Source: an uncultured Roseburia sp.
GTDB taxonomy: Bacteria; Bacillota; Clostridia; Lachnospirales; Lachnospiraceae
Direction: 5' to 3'
Assembly (NCBI GenBank): GCA_900539115.1
Contig: UQAQ01000024.1
Coordinates: forward strand, 1-45,497
Length of the DNA: 45,497 bases
The notes under the pieces were generated by a model that was not told where the DNA came from, did not search any database, and saw only the letters and a list, made by a program, of their open reading frames with translations. Shown one piece after another: positions 1 to 7,112 of this stretch. Within the stretch, counting starts at the first letter, position 1. Every line of letters begins with the position of its first letter. Made by a program: the position numbers and the translations under genes.

Positions 1-905
1 TGTTTTTCGGAAAGATCGAATTGTCCCAACGCCTCTTCCGGTACTTTGCAGGAAGTTTCTATTGTTAATTCTTCGATGTCGTCTCTCTTTATCTCGGTTC
101 CAAAGAAATAATATCTTTTGGCATCTGTCACATAAGATATCGGATATCCATTTTCATCCTTACTTGGCAGTTCGGTATATTTTGCAGATTCTGCCATTAT
201 GCGGTTATCCGTTGGCTCATGAGTACGTATAGGCACACCTGCCAGCCCCATAGATTGTTCATTAACAATATAATCATTATATCCCGGTTTATAATCCCAA
301 CTCGTATAAAAGCCTATATACCAGCACATATCTTCTGCATGCTCAATAAACCACTGTCGCGTTGCATCATCTTTTACGTAACAATACAATTCATATGGTT
401 TTCCTGCATATTCAAAGGCACCACTTTGCTTTTCTACCTTGGATACATCAAATTTAGCACCCAGTCTGATCTTTTTCAACGTACCTTCTCCCATTTCAAT
501 AAACATATTTGAAATGTCTTTCACGTTGGACGTATCAAATTGATCTCCCAGATCAAACTCTTTTGTTCCATCTTTTGAAAAATAGAACATCGCTCTCATA
601 CTTTCCACATGGGAGGTATCCAGATTTTCAATTCCAACCAAAAATGGCTCATTTTCCTCTTCGTTTTTTATTGAAGAAAATAAATAGGATGAATTTACAT
701 TTGCCACCACTCCACCATTTTGTCCAATGGTCATTTCATATTTTCCATCATTGTCCTTATCCGTATACCATGCCATAACACTTCCGTTTTGTTTTTCCGA
801 AAGATCGAATTGACCCAATGCCTCTTTCGGTACTTTGTTGGAATCGGAAATAATAATCTGTTCAATATCGTTTCTCCAAATATCGGTTCCAAAAAATTTA
901 ATCTC
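1..905 (-). repeat. 789-bp-period repeat inside the surface-protein gene
   Basis: Bases 1-26 and 790-815 match at 24 of 26 positions, and the flanking codons give parallel peptides (FFGTDIWRNDIEQ with FFGTEIKRDDIEE; KVPKEALGQFDLSEK with KVPEEALGQFDLSEK). The unit is 263 codons. Only the beginning of the second copy is in the window, so the total copy number cannot be told. Confidence 0.8.
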
Positions 906-1478
906 CTTGCACCAAGGTGCACCAATTATAACATCTTCTCCATTAAAATAACTTTTATATCCAGCTGGTTCAACTTGTAAACAGTCATAATCTGCAACTG
1001 GTCCCGGAGTATTAATGGTTTTTATTTCATAATTTGGAGTCACTATCGGTGTCTGCGTTGGGGTACTGGTTGGCTCCACTGTCGCCGTCGGTGTCGCACT
1101 TGCCGTCACGGTCGGGCTTTGTGTCGGCTGCTGTGTCGGTATTACACATGGTGGTATCGATCCATACACTGTCACTTTGCAGATCAGTTTTTTCTTTCCA
1201 ATCTTACAGGAAATTTTCGCCTTTCCGGCTTTTACTGCTTTTACTTTTACACTTGTCTTTTTCTTTGCCGTAAGACGAATGTTTTTCTTTCCTGACACAA
1301 TCGACCATTTGGCTTTTTTACTGGTTTTCTTTACCTTAAGTACAGCCGTTTTTCCTACCTTCATCGTGAGTTTTTTGGTGCTCAACTTTGGTGTCGCTGC
1401 CTGCGACGGAGCTGCTGTCTGACAGAGCCCTGCCGTCAATGCCAGAGTTAAGATCATTGCAATGTTTTTTGTTTTCAT
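1..1478 (-). CDS. BspA-like (DUF285-type) repetitive surface protein, C-terminus off the window
   Basis: I translated the minus strand from ATG at 1478; the frame stays open to the left edge (492 codons visible). A GAGGAGTTCC ribosome site precedes it. Residues 1-27 look like a Sec signal peptide ending near PSQA. Residues 30-105 are a lysine-rich Ig-like/Big_2-type domain, and about 110-148 a Pro/Thr spacer. The body follows, with DUF285-like strands around 285-340 (SMRAMF, FDTSNVKDISNMF) typical of BspA-type surface proteins. The block around GQFDLSEKQ recurs 263 residues later, so the body is a tandem repeat. The likely role is an exported surface or adhesion-type protein; the exact function is unknown. 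No LPXTG or other anchor is visible because the C-terminus is missing. An ECF-type promoter at 1612-1637 reads into this gene. Confidence 0.8.
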   Translation of the reverse strand, partial: MKTKNIAMILTLALTAGLCQTAAPSQAATPKLSTKKLTMKVGKTAVLKVKKTSKKAKWSIVSGKKNIRLTAKKKTSVKVKAVKAGKAKISCKIGKKKLICKVTVYGSIPPCVIPTQQPTQSPTVTASATPTATVEPTSTPTQTPIVTPNYEIKTINTPGPVADYDCLQVEPAGYKSYFNGEDVIIGAPWCKEIKFFGTDIWRNDIEQIIISDSNKVPKEALGQFDLSEKQNGSVMAWYTDKDNDGKYEMTIGQNGGVVANVNSSYLFSSIKNEEENEPFLVGIENLDTSHVESMRAMFYFSKDGTKEFDLGDQFDTSNVKDISNMFIEMGEGTLKKIRLGAKFDVSKVEKQSGAFEYAGKPYELYCYVKDDATRQWFIEHAEDMCWYIGFYTSWDYKPGYNDYIVNEQSMGLAGVPIRTHEPTDNRIMAESAKYTELPSKDENGYPISYVTDAKRYYFFGTEIKRDDIEELTIETSCKVPEEALGQFDLSEK

Positions 1479-1611
1479 AGGGAACTCCTCCTCATACTAT
1501 TTTGTATTTTTAGTATAACATACCTTTTCTATAAAATCACCATTTTTTGACAGACAACCACAATTTAAGGATAGACGACAAAAACAGTGATTAAGCAGCT
1601 TCTATATATTA

Positions 1612-1637
1612 GATACTTTAGAAGGCAAAAAGGTTCA
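1612..1637 (-). promoter_or_regulatory. ECF-sigma-type promoter for the surface-protein gene
   Basis: On the minus strand TGAACC (1632-1637) and GTATC (1612-1616) are separated by 15 bases, and the match with the promoter at 5831-5856 continues past the -10 box (TAATATATAGAAG). The same element lies before the ECF sigma gene at 5778. The -10 box is about 134 bases from the surface-protein start at 1478. The upstream part lies inside the 3' end of the neighbouring gene. Recognition by the 5302-5778 sigma factor is inferred from the shared sequence. Confidence 0.72.
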
Positions 1638-2070
1638 CAATAGAAAATTTTTTAATGGCGCTGGTATGCTGCAAACACATACCAGCACCAGCTTTAATAA
1701 CCATTTGATATTTTTCAACCATGTGTAAAATGAAATAGTTTCCCGGTGCAACTTCCAACTCTTTGTCTCCCCAATTCACCCCACCGAAGTCAATCTGCTT
1801 AACCGTAGCCGGGATAACAATTTTTTTCGCATAAAAAATGCCCCCCTTCACAGCCGTAACCGTATAAGTTTTTCCATTTACTTCCACTTTTTCCGGAATC
1901 CTATATGTTTCTTTCTGTTCATTATCCGTTATACTTTCCAGTGAAACGGTTTGTCCATCCGCATTTACTTCATAAAATGCCTTATCCTTTTCAACAGTCT
2001 CCGCATATACCCGCGGCGAAAGGATTAAACATAACATTAATGAAAGTAACAATAGTATTGATTTTTTCAT
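1618..2070 (-). CDS. small secreted protein, BspA/leucine-rich-repeat fragment
   Basis: The protein has 150 residues. Residues 1-23 are a signal peptide ending in RVYA. The next section (FYEVNADGQTVSLESI, YRIPEKVEVNGKTYTVTAV, KKIVIPATVKQID) has the spacing of BspA-type leucine-rich repeats, which normally run for hundreds of residues. The last dozen codons (IKKFSIVNLFAF) coincide with the ECF promoter at 1612-1637, so the tail is promoter DNA read as protein. This may be a small complete protein or the 5' part of a longer gene cut off by rearrangement. The role is unknown; extracellular location is predicted from the signal peptide. It has its own promoter at 2181-2209. Confidence 0.6.
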   Translation of the reverse strand: MKKSILLLLSLMLCLILSPRVYAETVEKDKAFYEVNADGQTVSLESITDNEQKETYRIPEKVEVNGKTYTVTAVKGGIFYAKKIVIPATVKQIDFGGVNWGDKELEVAPGNYFILHMVEKYQMVIKAGAGMCLQHTSAIKKFSIVNLFAF

Positions 2071-2180
2071 AGAAAAGCCTCGCTTTCTGTTTTCTAATTG
2101 TGTTTCTATCTTTGTTTATCACAAAAACTTTCTCTTCTCATCCTAACTTAGTATATCCACGTTTTCTATGTTTGCACTTA

Positions 2181-2209
2181 CTTTATCACACAAAGTATAT
2201 GTGTGTCAA
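2181..2209 (-). promoter_or_regulatory. sigma-A-type promoter with an internal inverted repeat, for the 2070 gene
   Basis: TTGACA (complement of 2204-2209) is followed after 17 bases by ATAAAG (complement of 2181-2186). The spacer is occupied by a perfect 6-bp inverted repeat, CACACA at 2187-2192 and TGTGTG at 2200-2205, which could be an operator. The divergent padR gene begins at 2341, so PadR is a candidate ligand of this site; that link is a guess. Confidence 0.5.
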
Positions 2210-2253
2210 TATATTTTTCTCATAAATTTAATATTTCCTTTAGGGCATTATTC

Positions 2254-2282
2254 TTGACATTTTGTTTTTTATCAATTACACT
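2254..2282 (+). promoter_or_regulatory. sigma-A-type promoter for padR
   Basis: TTGACA at 2254-2259 and TACACT at 2277-2282 are 17 bases apart, 58 bases before the padR start. The region is very AT-rich. An AAGGAT ribosome site lies close to the start codon. Confidence 0.55.
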
Positions 2283-2340
2283 TACACTATATTCTTTATT
2301 AACAATTAGAATATTACATTTATAAGGATTTGGTTAAGTT

Positions 2341-2733
2341 ATGAATACAGACGCAATTCGAGAGAATTTAAAACGCGGAACCATTGATTTGCTTCTTTTA
2401 ACTTTGTTACGGCACTCGGATAAGTATGGATATGAATTAAAAAACGAACTATACGAACGAAGTTTAAACAAATATGAATTGAAAGAAGCAAGCATGTATC
2501 CCACACTATATCGACTTGTTGATAATGGCTATCTTACAGACAATGAAGTGAAAGTTGGAAAACGCCGTAAGCGCGTTTATTATCACATAACTGAAAAAGG
2601 AATCGAATATTTACAGGCACTTTCCCAAGAATATTTTATGATGACAGAAGCAATTCAAAATGTACTACTTTACAATGAAGAAAACAAGGAGCTTAGCAAT
2701 GCTGACACAGAAAGAAATCAACCAATACATTAA
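2341..2733 (+). CDS. PadR-family transcriptional regulator
   Basis: The protein has 130 residues and the full PadR winged-helix core: RGTIDLLLLTLL near residue 12, YGYELKNEL near 30, then the hallmark YPTLYRLVDNGYL near residue 53 and the wing VGKRRKRVYYHITEKG near 76. A C-terminal helix for dimerisation follows. PadR proteins are usually repressors of neighbouring membrane or transporter genes. The next gene starts inside its last codons (overlap 2699-2733), so the two are translationally coupled, and the target is likely this operon itself. The ligand is unknown. Confidence 0.88.
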   Translation: MNTDAIRENLKRGTIDLLLLTLLRHSDKYGYELKNELYERSLNKYELKEASMYPTLYRLVDNGYLTDNEVKVGKRRKRVYYHITEKGIEYLQALSQEYFMMTEAIQNVLLYNEENKELSNADTERNQPIH

Positions 2734-3124
2734 TAGTGTAAAAAAGAATTACAATGGACCACATAAGATAAAAAAACGTTTTTTAGATGATTTAACTCAA
2801 GCAATTTCCGAATTTACTTCCGATAACCCAGATGCTGCTTTAAAAGATCTGGAAAATCATTTTGGAAAATCAGATGAGATTAAGGATGCTTTTTTATCCG
2901 CTTATTCTGACAAACTCAAACATACTCGCTTCAATAAATTTATTATTGTTGCCGTATTAGTCCTTATTGTTTTAGGTTCGTCATTGTATTTTGGTATTCG
3001 CCATTTTAATACGAGTTATGAACGGAGAAATGGGTACTATGTTGAGAGTATAAAAGACATCTCTTCTCCAGCCCCTACCGCAAGTCCTGATGCCGAACCT
3101 ACACCATTAGAAATCATTAACTAA
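2699..3124 (+). CDS. PadR-linked single-pass membrane protein
   Basis: The start MLTQKEIN at 2699 is chosen because AAGGAG at 2686-2691 lies 7 bases upstream; a longer frame from 2660 lacks this support. The product has 141 residues: a charged helical cytoplasmic part (about 1-75, with a possible Asp/Leu-rich dimer helix), one membrane segment (about 80-100, IIVAVLVLIVLG), and a short outer tail rich in Pro and Thr. This layout recurs in many clostridial padR operons, where the small partner is thought to be regulated by, or to signal to, PadR; that role is inference. The next gene has the same architecture. Confidence 0.72.
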   Translation: MLTQKEINQYINSVKKNYNGPHKIKKRFLDDLTQAISEFTSDNPDAALKDLENHFGKSDEIKDAFLSAYSDKLKHTRFNKFIIVAVLVLIVLGSSLYFGIRHFNTSYERRNGYYVESIKDISSPAPTASPDAEPTPLEIIN

Positions 3125-3150
3125 TTATAAAAATGGAGTTATCAGTTAAT

Positions 3151-3489
3151 ATGCTATACAAATCACATTGGCTATTATTTTTAAAGTGTAAACACTATTA
3201 CAAAAGAACAAATAAATGTTCCAAGGCAGAACTCAAAAAATGCAGCATGGCATTGTGCGAAAGCATTGAGGATTATCTTGCAGATAATCCTCATGCAAAC
3301 AAGCAGGAAGTGCACAACTTATTTTTTGAGTCTCTGCCTTATTGGGACACTCGTATTTTCTATGCGAAGCGAATAATTATCGCTTTTTTATGCTGTCTCG
3401 TTCTTTCTATTCTTTGTTTTACCTTAGCAAACAAATTTCTTCCACGAGAAACATCGTATGATTCTATCCCGACCTATTATGAAAAATAA
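3151..3489 (+). CDS. second small PadR-operon membrane protein, related in layout to the previous gene
   Basis: From the start at 3151 (MLYKSHW; GGAG at 3135-3138, 12 bases away) the protein has 112 residues. An alternative ATG at 3133 has no ribosome site. A basic helical N-terminal part with SIEDYLADNPHANKQEV resembles the ISEFTSDNPDAALKDLENHF section of the gene before it. It is followed by one membrane segment (about 80-100, IIIAFLCCLVLSILCF) and a short tail. The pair probably arose by duplication. No enzyme motif is visible and the function is unknown. It is separated by 26 bases from the preceding stop, in one operon with padR. Confidence 0.62.
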   Translation: MLYKSHWLLFLKCKHYYKRTNKCSKAELKKCSMALCESIEDYLADNPHANKQEVHNLFFESLPYWDTRIFYAKRIIIAFLCCLVLSILCFTLANKFLPRETSYDSIPTYYEK

Positions 3490-3603
3490 TTCTCTACCAT
3501 TTTATCTTCTGTATCTCTTTCTATCACGAAAACTTTCTCTTCTCACTCCTAGTATCTTCCACATTTACAACAAGTGTAACAAAGTAGCAAACGACCAAAT
3601 TTA

Positions 3604-3635
3604 TGTGATGAGCGGTTACTATTCCACCCATCACA
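3604..3635. terminator. hairpin between convergent genes, possible weak terminator
   Basis: TGTGATG (3604-3610) pairs with CATCACA (3629-3635), extended by imperfect pairing inside. It lies between the padR operon (ends 3489) and the SH3 gene (ends 3694, other strand), the expected place for a bidirectional terminator. The following T-run is short, so confidence is low. Otherwise nothing is seen in 3490-3693. Confidence 0.4.
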
Positions 3636-3693
3636 CAGTTTTCAGTCATTCACTTAATTTATATCAAAGCAAAATGATTCTCTAATTTCTTTC

Positions 3694-4089
3694 CTACCAG
3701 CGTGTAAGGTAACTGTGATATACCCAGCCCCATGTTCCTGTTTTCACGCGTTTTACATAATACCAGTCGCCATTTGATTCGCTTGCACTTTTGGTATAAT
3801 TAATGCACACATGTTCACCATTATACATCAATTCAAGTACAGTCGCTGTCTTTTTCGGCTGTTTACGTAATCTTGCCCCATCCCCTTTTACATTGCCATT
3901 TTCACCAATTGCATAAGTTTGTGTAAGATTGATTGTAGCAGTGCCAATCACATCCCCCGGATACTCCTCCTGCGCTTCTGCTTCCAATGTTTCTGCCGCC
4001 TTAACATCAATTCCCGGCAGATTCACCAAGCCGAAGCACAGCATTAGTGCAGCTGTCATTGCCAAAAAACGTTTTGCTTTTTTCATCAT
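3694..4089 (-). CDS. secreted SH3-domain protein of the first ECF operon
   Basis: The 131-residue protein has a signal peptide (about 1-32, ending DVKA), an acidic linker, and a C-terminal bacterial SH3 (SH3b) domain: GARLRKQPKKTATVLELM near residue 70, then GDWYYVKRV and TGTWGWVYHSYL. Such domains bind cell-wall peptides or other surface ligands. It is the last gene of the sigma / anti-sigma operon (53-bp gap), so it is probably expressed when the sigma factor is active and may act in the envelope. An AGGAGG ribosome site precedes the start. No catalytic domain is attached. Confidence 0.75.
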   Translation of the reverse strand: MMKKAKRFLAMTAALMLCFGLVNLPGIDVKAAETLEAEAQEEYPGDVIGTATINLTQTYAIGENGNVKGDGARLRKQPKKTATVLELMYNGEHVCINYTKSASESNGDWYYVKRVKTGTWGWVYHSYLTRW

Positions 4090-4142
4090 AATCTGATTCC
4101 TCCTTATTAAATCATTTTCTCATTTTGCTTATGATCTTTTAT

Positions 4143-5297
4143 TTATCCATCAATTTCTACTTCACACACCAATTCATCCTGAGATTTTTGTTTATCCAGG
4201 TAGGACGCATCTTCTAAGCGATACATCTGATAAACACTTTTGGTATTCATACTATAAAGATAAACTACCGCTTCTCCGGTTTCTGTTTTTACAATGTATT
4301 TAACATTGCCGCGTTTCAGGGTATTATCTTTTTCGCAGACATACTGCATAGAAATCTTTTGTACCTTGTCCTCAGGATAAAGAGCCTTCTGTATGTTCTT
4401 TATAATAGAAGCATTTGCAGCAAACTTTTTCTTGTCTGCCTTTATTCCACCGGTATATTCTTCCTGCTTCTTATGTTCGATAGCAATCTGCTGGATTTCT
4501 CCATTCTTACTTTCAATTTCGACAGAAGCATCAAAATCCCATGCTTTATCCTTTAACGTAATTTGATAACTGGCCAGCCTCTTTCCTTCTGCATTTTTAG
4601 TTGCATTAAATTTGCAGCGGGCATCTGCCTTATCGGCTGTCACCAAATACATGGCTTCAATGCTTTTACGGGCAAGCTGTATTGCTTCTTTCCTGCTGAT
4701 TTTTTCATCCGGCTTCGGCGTCTCTTCCGCCACTTTATTTTCTTCTCTGACACTAAAATCACGTTTTTCCATAAAATCGATGATTTCCAGTATCTGTTCC
4801 TCTGTGAGTTCTTCCTGCGGCAGATAAAAAGTGCTGTTTTCCGCACAAAATGCCAGTTCATTTTCTCGTATATCACTTTTTCGGGAAACTTCTCGTATTT
4901 CGCTTGCCGGAAATTTTCCCTGTTTTTCATAGGCGGCACGAAGGGATTGCATCCTCTTTTCCTCTTTTTCCGTCAAAGCCCGAGAATAACTGTCTCCAGC
5001 GTTTTCGGAATCCTGCACTTCTTTATTATAATGCTTCTTTTCTTCTTCGGTCATTGACTGCATTTTTTCCCGGTAAAGATTCAGTGCTGCCCCCACTCCC
5101 AGAGAAGAAGCGAGTACGGTAACACATATCACAATCACAGCCGCAGTTTTTGAATAAAACAAATGCAAATATCGTTTTTTTGAGGGTATAGAAACATTTG
5201 ACAATGTTTCTTCCACTTTTTTGTCATATGACTCCGGTACTTGTATCTTGGTACCTTGTAGTAATTCTTTTAACTCTTCATCAAATAAATCCTGCAT
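4143..5297 (-). CDS. membrane anti-sigma factor candidate (partner of ECF sigma 5302-5778)
   Basis: The start MQDLFDEEL at 5297 is chosen for its GGGAG ribosome site and because it follows the sigma stop by 4 bases; a frame start at 5318 would overlap the sigma gene. The 384-residue protein has a short cytoplasmic segment (1-50) with VPESYDKKVEETL, one membrane helix (51-71) and a long extracytoplasmic part rich in charged residues. This is the layout of anti-sigma factors of the DUF4179-like type coded right after clostridial ECF sigma genes. No zinc-binding HxxxCxxC is seen, unlike the second anti-sigma in this window. The outer domain would be the signal sensor; the signal is unknown. Confidence 0.7.
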   Translation of the reverse strand: MQDLFDEELKELLQGTKIQVPESYDKKVEETLSNVSIPSKKRYLHLFYSKTAAVIVICVTVLASSLGVGAALNLYREKMQSMTEEEKKHYNKEVQDSENAGDSYSRALTEKEEKRMQSLRAAYEKQGKFPASEIREVSRKSDIRENELAFCAENSTFYLPQEELTEEQILEIIDFMEKRDFSVREENKVAEETPKPDEKISRKEAIQLARKSIEAMYLVTADKADARCKFNATKNAEGKRLASYQITLKDKAWDFDASVEIESKNGEIQQIAIEHKKQEEYTGGIKADKKKFAANASIIKNIQKALYPEDKVQKISMQYVCEKDNTLKRGNVKYIVKTETGEAVVYLYSMNTKSVYQMYRLEDASYLDKQKSQDELVCEVEIDG

Positions 5298-5301
5298 CTT
5301 A

Positions 5302-5778
5302 TCACTCCCTTTCCTCATTTTCTTCTATTAATTTTTTCAGCTCATTCCTTGCCCGGAACAGTCTGGATTTTACTGTCCCTTGCGGAACATGCAGCATTTT
5401 AGCGATTTCTTTTACTTGAAATCCCTGATAATAATGTAATACAACGATAACACGCAGATCCTCGTCCAGTGAAAAGATAAATTCCCACACTTTCTTAGTC
5501 TGTTCATTTTCCTGCGGAAGAAATTTTTCAATCTCATCCGTAAAAAGATACCGGTTTCTTTTCTTAATTTCCTTTCTGGCATTGTTCACTAATATCTGCA
5601 TCAGCCAGCTTTTGAATTTTTCCTCATCGCGAAGAGTATGTATTTTCTCATAAGCCGTCAATATCGTCTCTGCCACGACATCTTCGGCATCATGATAATT
5701 GTTCACAATACTATTTGCCAAAAGAAACATTTCCTCTTTATACCGTCGTATCTGTAAACTGAAGTATTCTTTTTTCAT
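5302..5778 (-). CDS. ECF-type RNA polymerase sigma factor
   Basis: The 158-residue protein has the two helical domains of ECF sigma factors: region 2 (about 10-75, HDAEDVVAETILTAYEKI and FKSWLMQILVNNARKEIKK) and region 4 (about 100-150, VIVVLHYYQGFQVKEIAKML, then PQGTVKSRLFRARNELKKL). It heads an operon with a membrane anti-sigma and a secreted SH3 protein. The promoter at 5831-5856 has ECF geometry and is repeated before the surface-protein gene at 1478, which argues for autoregulation and a small envelope regulon. The exact ECF group is not assigned. Confidence 0.9.
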   Translation of the reverse strand: MKKEYFSLQIRRYKEEMFLLANSIVNNYHDAEDVVAETILTAYEKIHTLRDEEKFKSWLMQILVNNARKEIKKRNRYLFTDEIEKFLPQENEQTKKVWEFIFSLDEDLRVIVVLHYYQGFQVKEIAKMLHVPQGTVKSRLFRARNELKKLIEENEERE

Positions 5779-5830
5779 GGTAAGCGCTTTTCCTCCATAT
5801 ACTTCCCGTCGGAAGTACTTCTATATATTA

Positions 5831-5856
5831 GATACTTTAAAAGGGCAAAAGGTTCA
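5831..5856 (-). promoter_or_regulatory. ECF-type autoregulatory promoter of the sigma operon
   Basis: On the minus strand TGAACC (5851-5856), 15 bases, GTATC (5831-5835), then TAATATATAGAAG. Spacing and downstream bases are the same as at 1612-1637. It lies 53 bases before the sigma start codon and just after the terminator of the upstream lipoprotein gene, so it can serve only this operon. Confidence 0.75.
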
Positions 5857-5882
5857 CGAGGGGATAAATTTTTTTAAAAAAT

Positions 5883-5916
5883 AAAAGGTCTTTGCTTAAA
5901 TAAACAAAAACCTTTT
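5883..5916 (-). terminator. rho-independent terminator after the lipoprotein gene
   Basis: On the minus strand AAAAGGTTTTTG pairs with CAAAGACCTTTT around a 10-base loop, followed by TATTTTTT. It begins 9 bases after the stop codon at 5925 and ends the long leftward run that starts at the MoeB-like gene. Confidence 0.8.
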
Positions 5917-5924
5917 TCTCGTCC

Positions 5925-7091
5925 CTATGCCTTTGTATAATGAACCATCCGGTAACTCGAACTTTCCACACCATATTCCTCCGTGGTTTCCACCAGACAA
6001 ATATAATAATCCTCGTTGTCTCCGACAAAAAAGTCCATCACTGTCGCCTGTCCCTGCGCCAGATCATCAAATGTCGCTGCGCTGGTCAATGGTTCCAGTT
6101 CCTCGGAATTTTGATAATTGGCTGCCTGATATACCGTATCGCCGTTAAACAGATACAATTTCCAGTCATCCGGATTCATATAAAAATACCATTCTTTTCC
6201 AAGCACGTCATCGCCAAGAGAACTGCCAAATTTATTTTGCTCTTCAAGATCCGGGATTCCAAGCACCTGAAAACTTTTGAGGCCTTTGGAATAAAAAATC
6301 AATTCGCTCTCTCCATAAGCAAAACGTGTCTTGGAGGAAATGACACTTCCAAGATCATTTAATGTTTTTCCGGTCTCCCCGTCGATGTAATAGCCGTATC
6401 CGCCTCCGCTTTCTCCGCAGATCAAAAGAATGTTTCCATCTTCATAGACGTGGTAATCTGTGATCCAGTCTACTTCCCAGGCTTCTTGTTTTCCAAAATC
6501 TTCCTTTACTGCCGGAGCTGCTTCCAATGGGATTTCATAAACCGAATCATTTTCTTCATCGATTTCAAGAATCGAATATTTTTCTGCAATTCCATCGGTC
6601 ACTTCTCCGTTGACTTCAAGATCCGCCTTTTCATAATATACAAAAACCGCGTACAGATTTCCGTTGTCGCCCCGGCGGAAATTCTGAACTTTACAGCGCG
6701 TCCACTCCTTCTGCTCGTATTTATTATTTAAAAATTCGCTGAGTGAAACGTCGCACAATTCATCAGATTCCCAGTTGCCTTTCTCATCGAGTGTCCATCT
6801 GCTTATCGTGGCATTGTACTCGTCATCTTCCAGCGTAAAATCACTGGAATATACCGCCGGTTTTCCTTGAAGATCCGCCACAAAGCCTTCAAAAGAGGCT
6901 CCCAGATAATCGCTGGCAGACGCATTTGCGGTCTGCAAAGGATCCGGCAGTGACATTTCTTTGCTCTCGTATCTTGCCTCTTCTTTTGTCTGCGATATGT
7001 CGGTTGTTTCTTTTTTTACCTGTTCGCTGCTTCCACAGCTGCTAAGCACCAGCATACTTGCTAATGTGATTGCTAATATTTTCCTTCTCAC
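5925..7091 (-). CDS. lipoprotein of unknown function, last gene of the tex operon
   Basis: The 388-residue protein has a lipoprotein signal peptide with lipobox LSSC (Cys19) and is predicted to be anchored on the outer face of the membrane. The rest is acidic and Tyr/Trp-rich, with repeated strand-like segments (GNLYAVFVYYEKADLEV, DGNILLICGESGG, DWKLYLFNGDTVYQ) that resemble blades of a beta-propeller sensor or binding domain. No catalytic motif is recognised. It follows tex by 21 bases and is closed by its own terminator. What it has to do with Tex or the genes upstream is not clear. Confidence 0.75.
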   Translation of the reverse strand: MRRKILAITLASMLVLSSCGSSEQVKKETTDISQTKEEARYESKEMSLPDPLQTANASASDYLGASFEGFVADLQGKPAVYSSDFTLEDDEYNATISRWTLDEKGNWESDELCDVSLSEFLNNKYEQKEWTRCKVQNFRRGDNGNLYAVFVYYEKADLEVNGEVTDGIAEKYSILEIDEENDSVYEIPLEAAPAVKEDFGKQEAWEVDWITDYHVYEDGNILLICGESGGGYGYYIDGETGKTLNDLGSVISSKTRFAYGESELIFYSKGLKSFQVLGIPDLEEQNKFGSSLGDDVLGKEWYFYMNPDDWKLYLFNGDTVYQAANYQNSEELEPLTSAATFDDLAQGQATVMDFFVGDNEDYYICLVETTEEYGVESSSYRMVHYTKA

Positions 7092-7112
7092 TGTAAGCCC
7101 TCATTTCTATCA

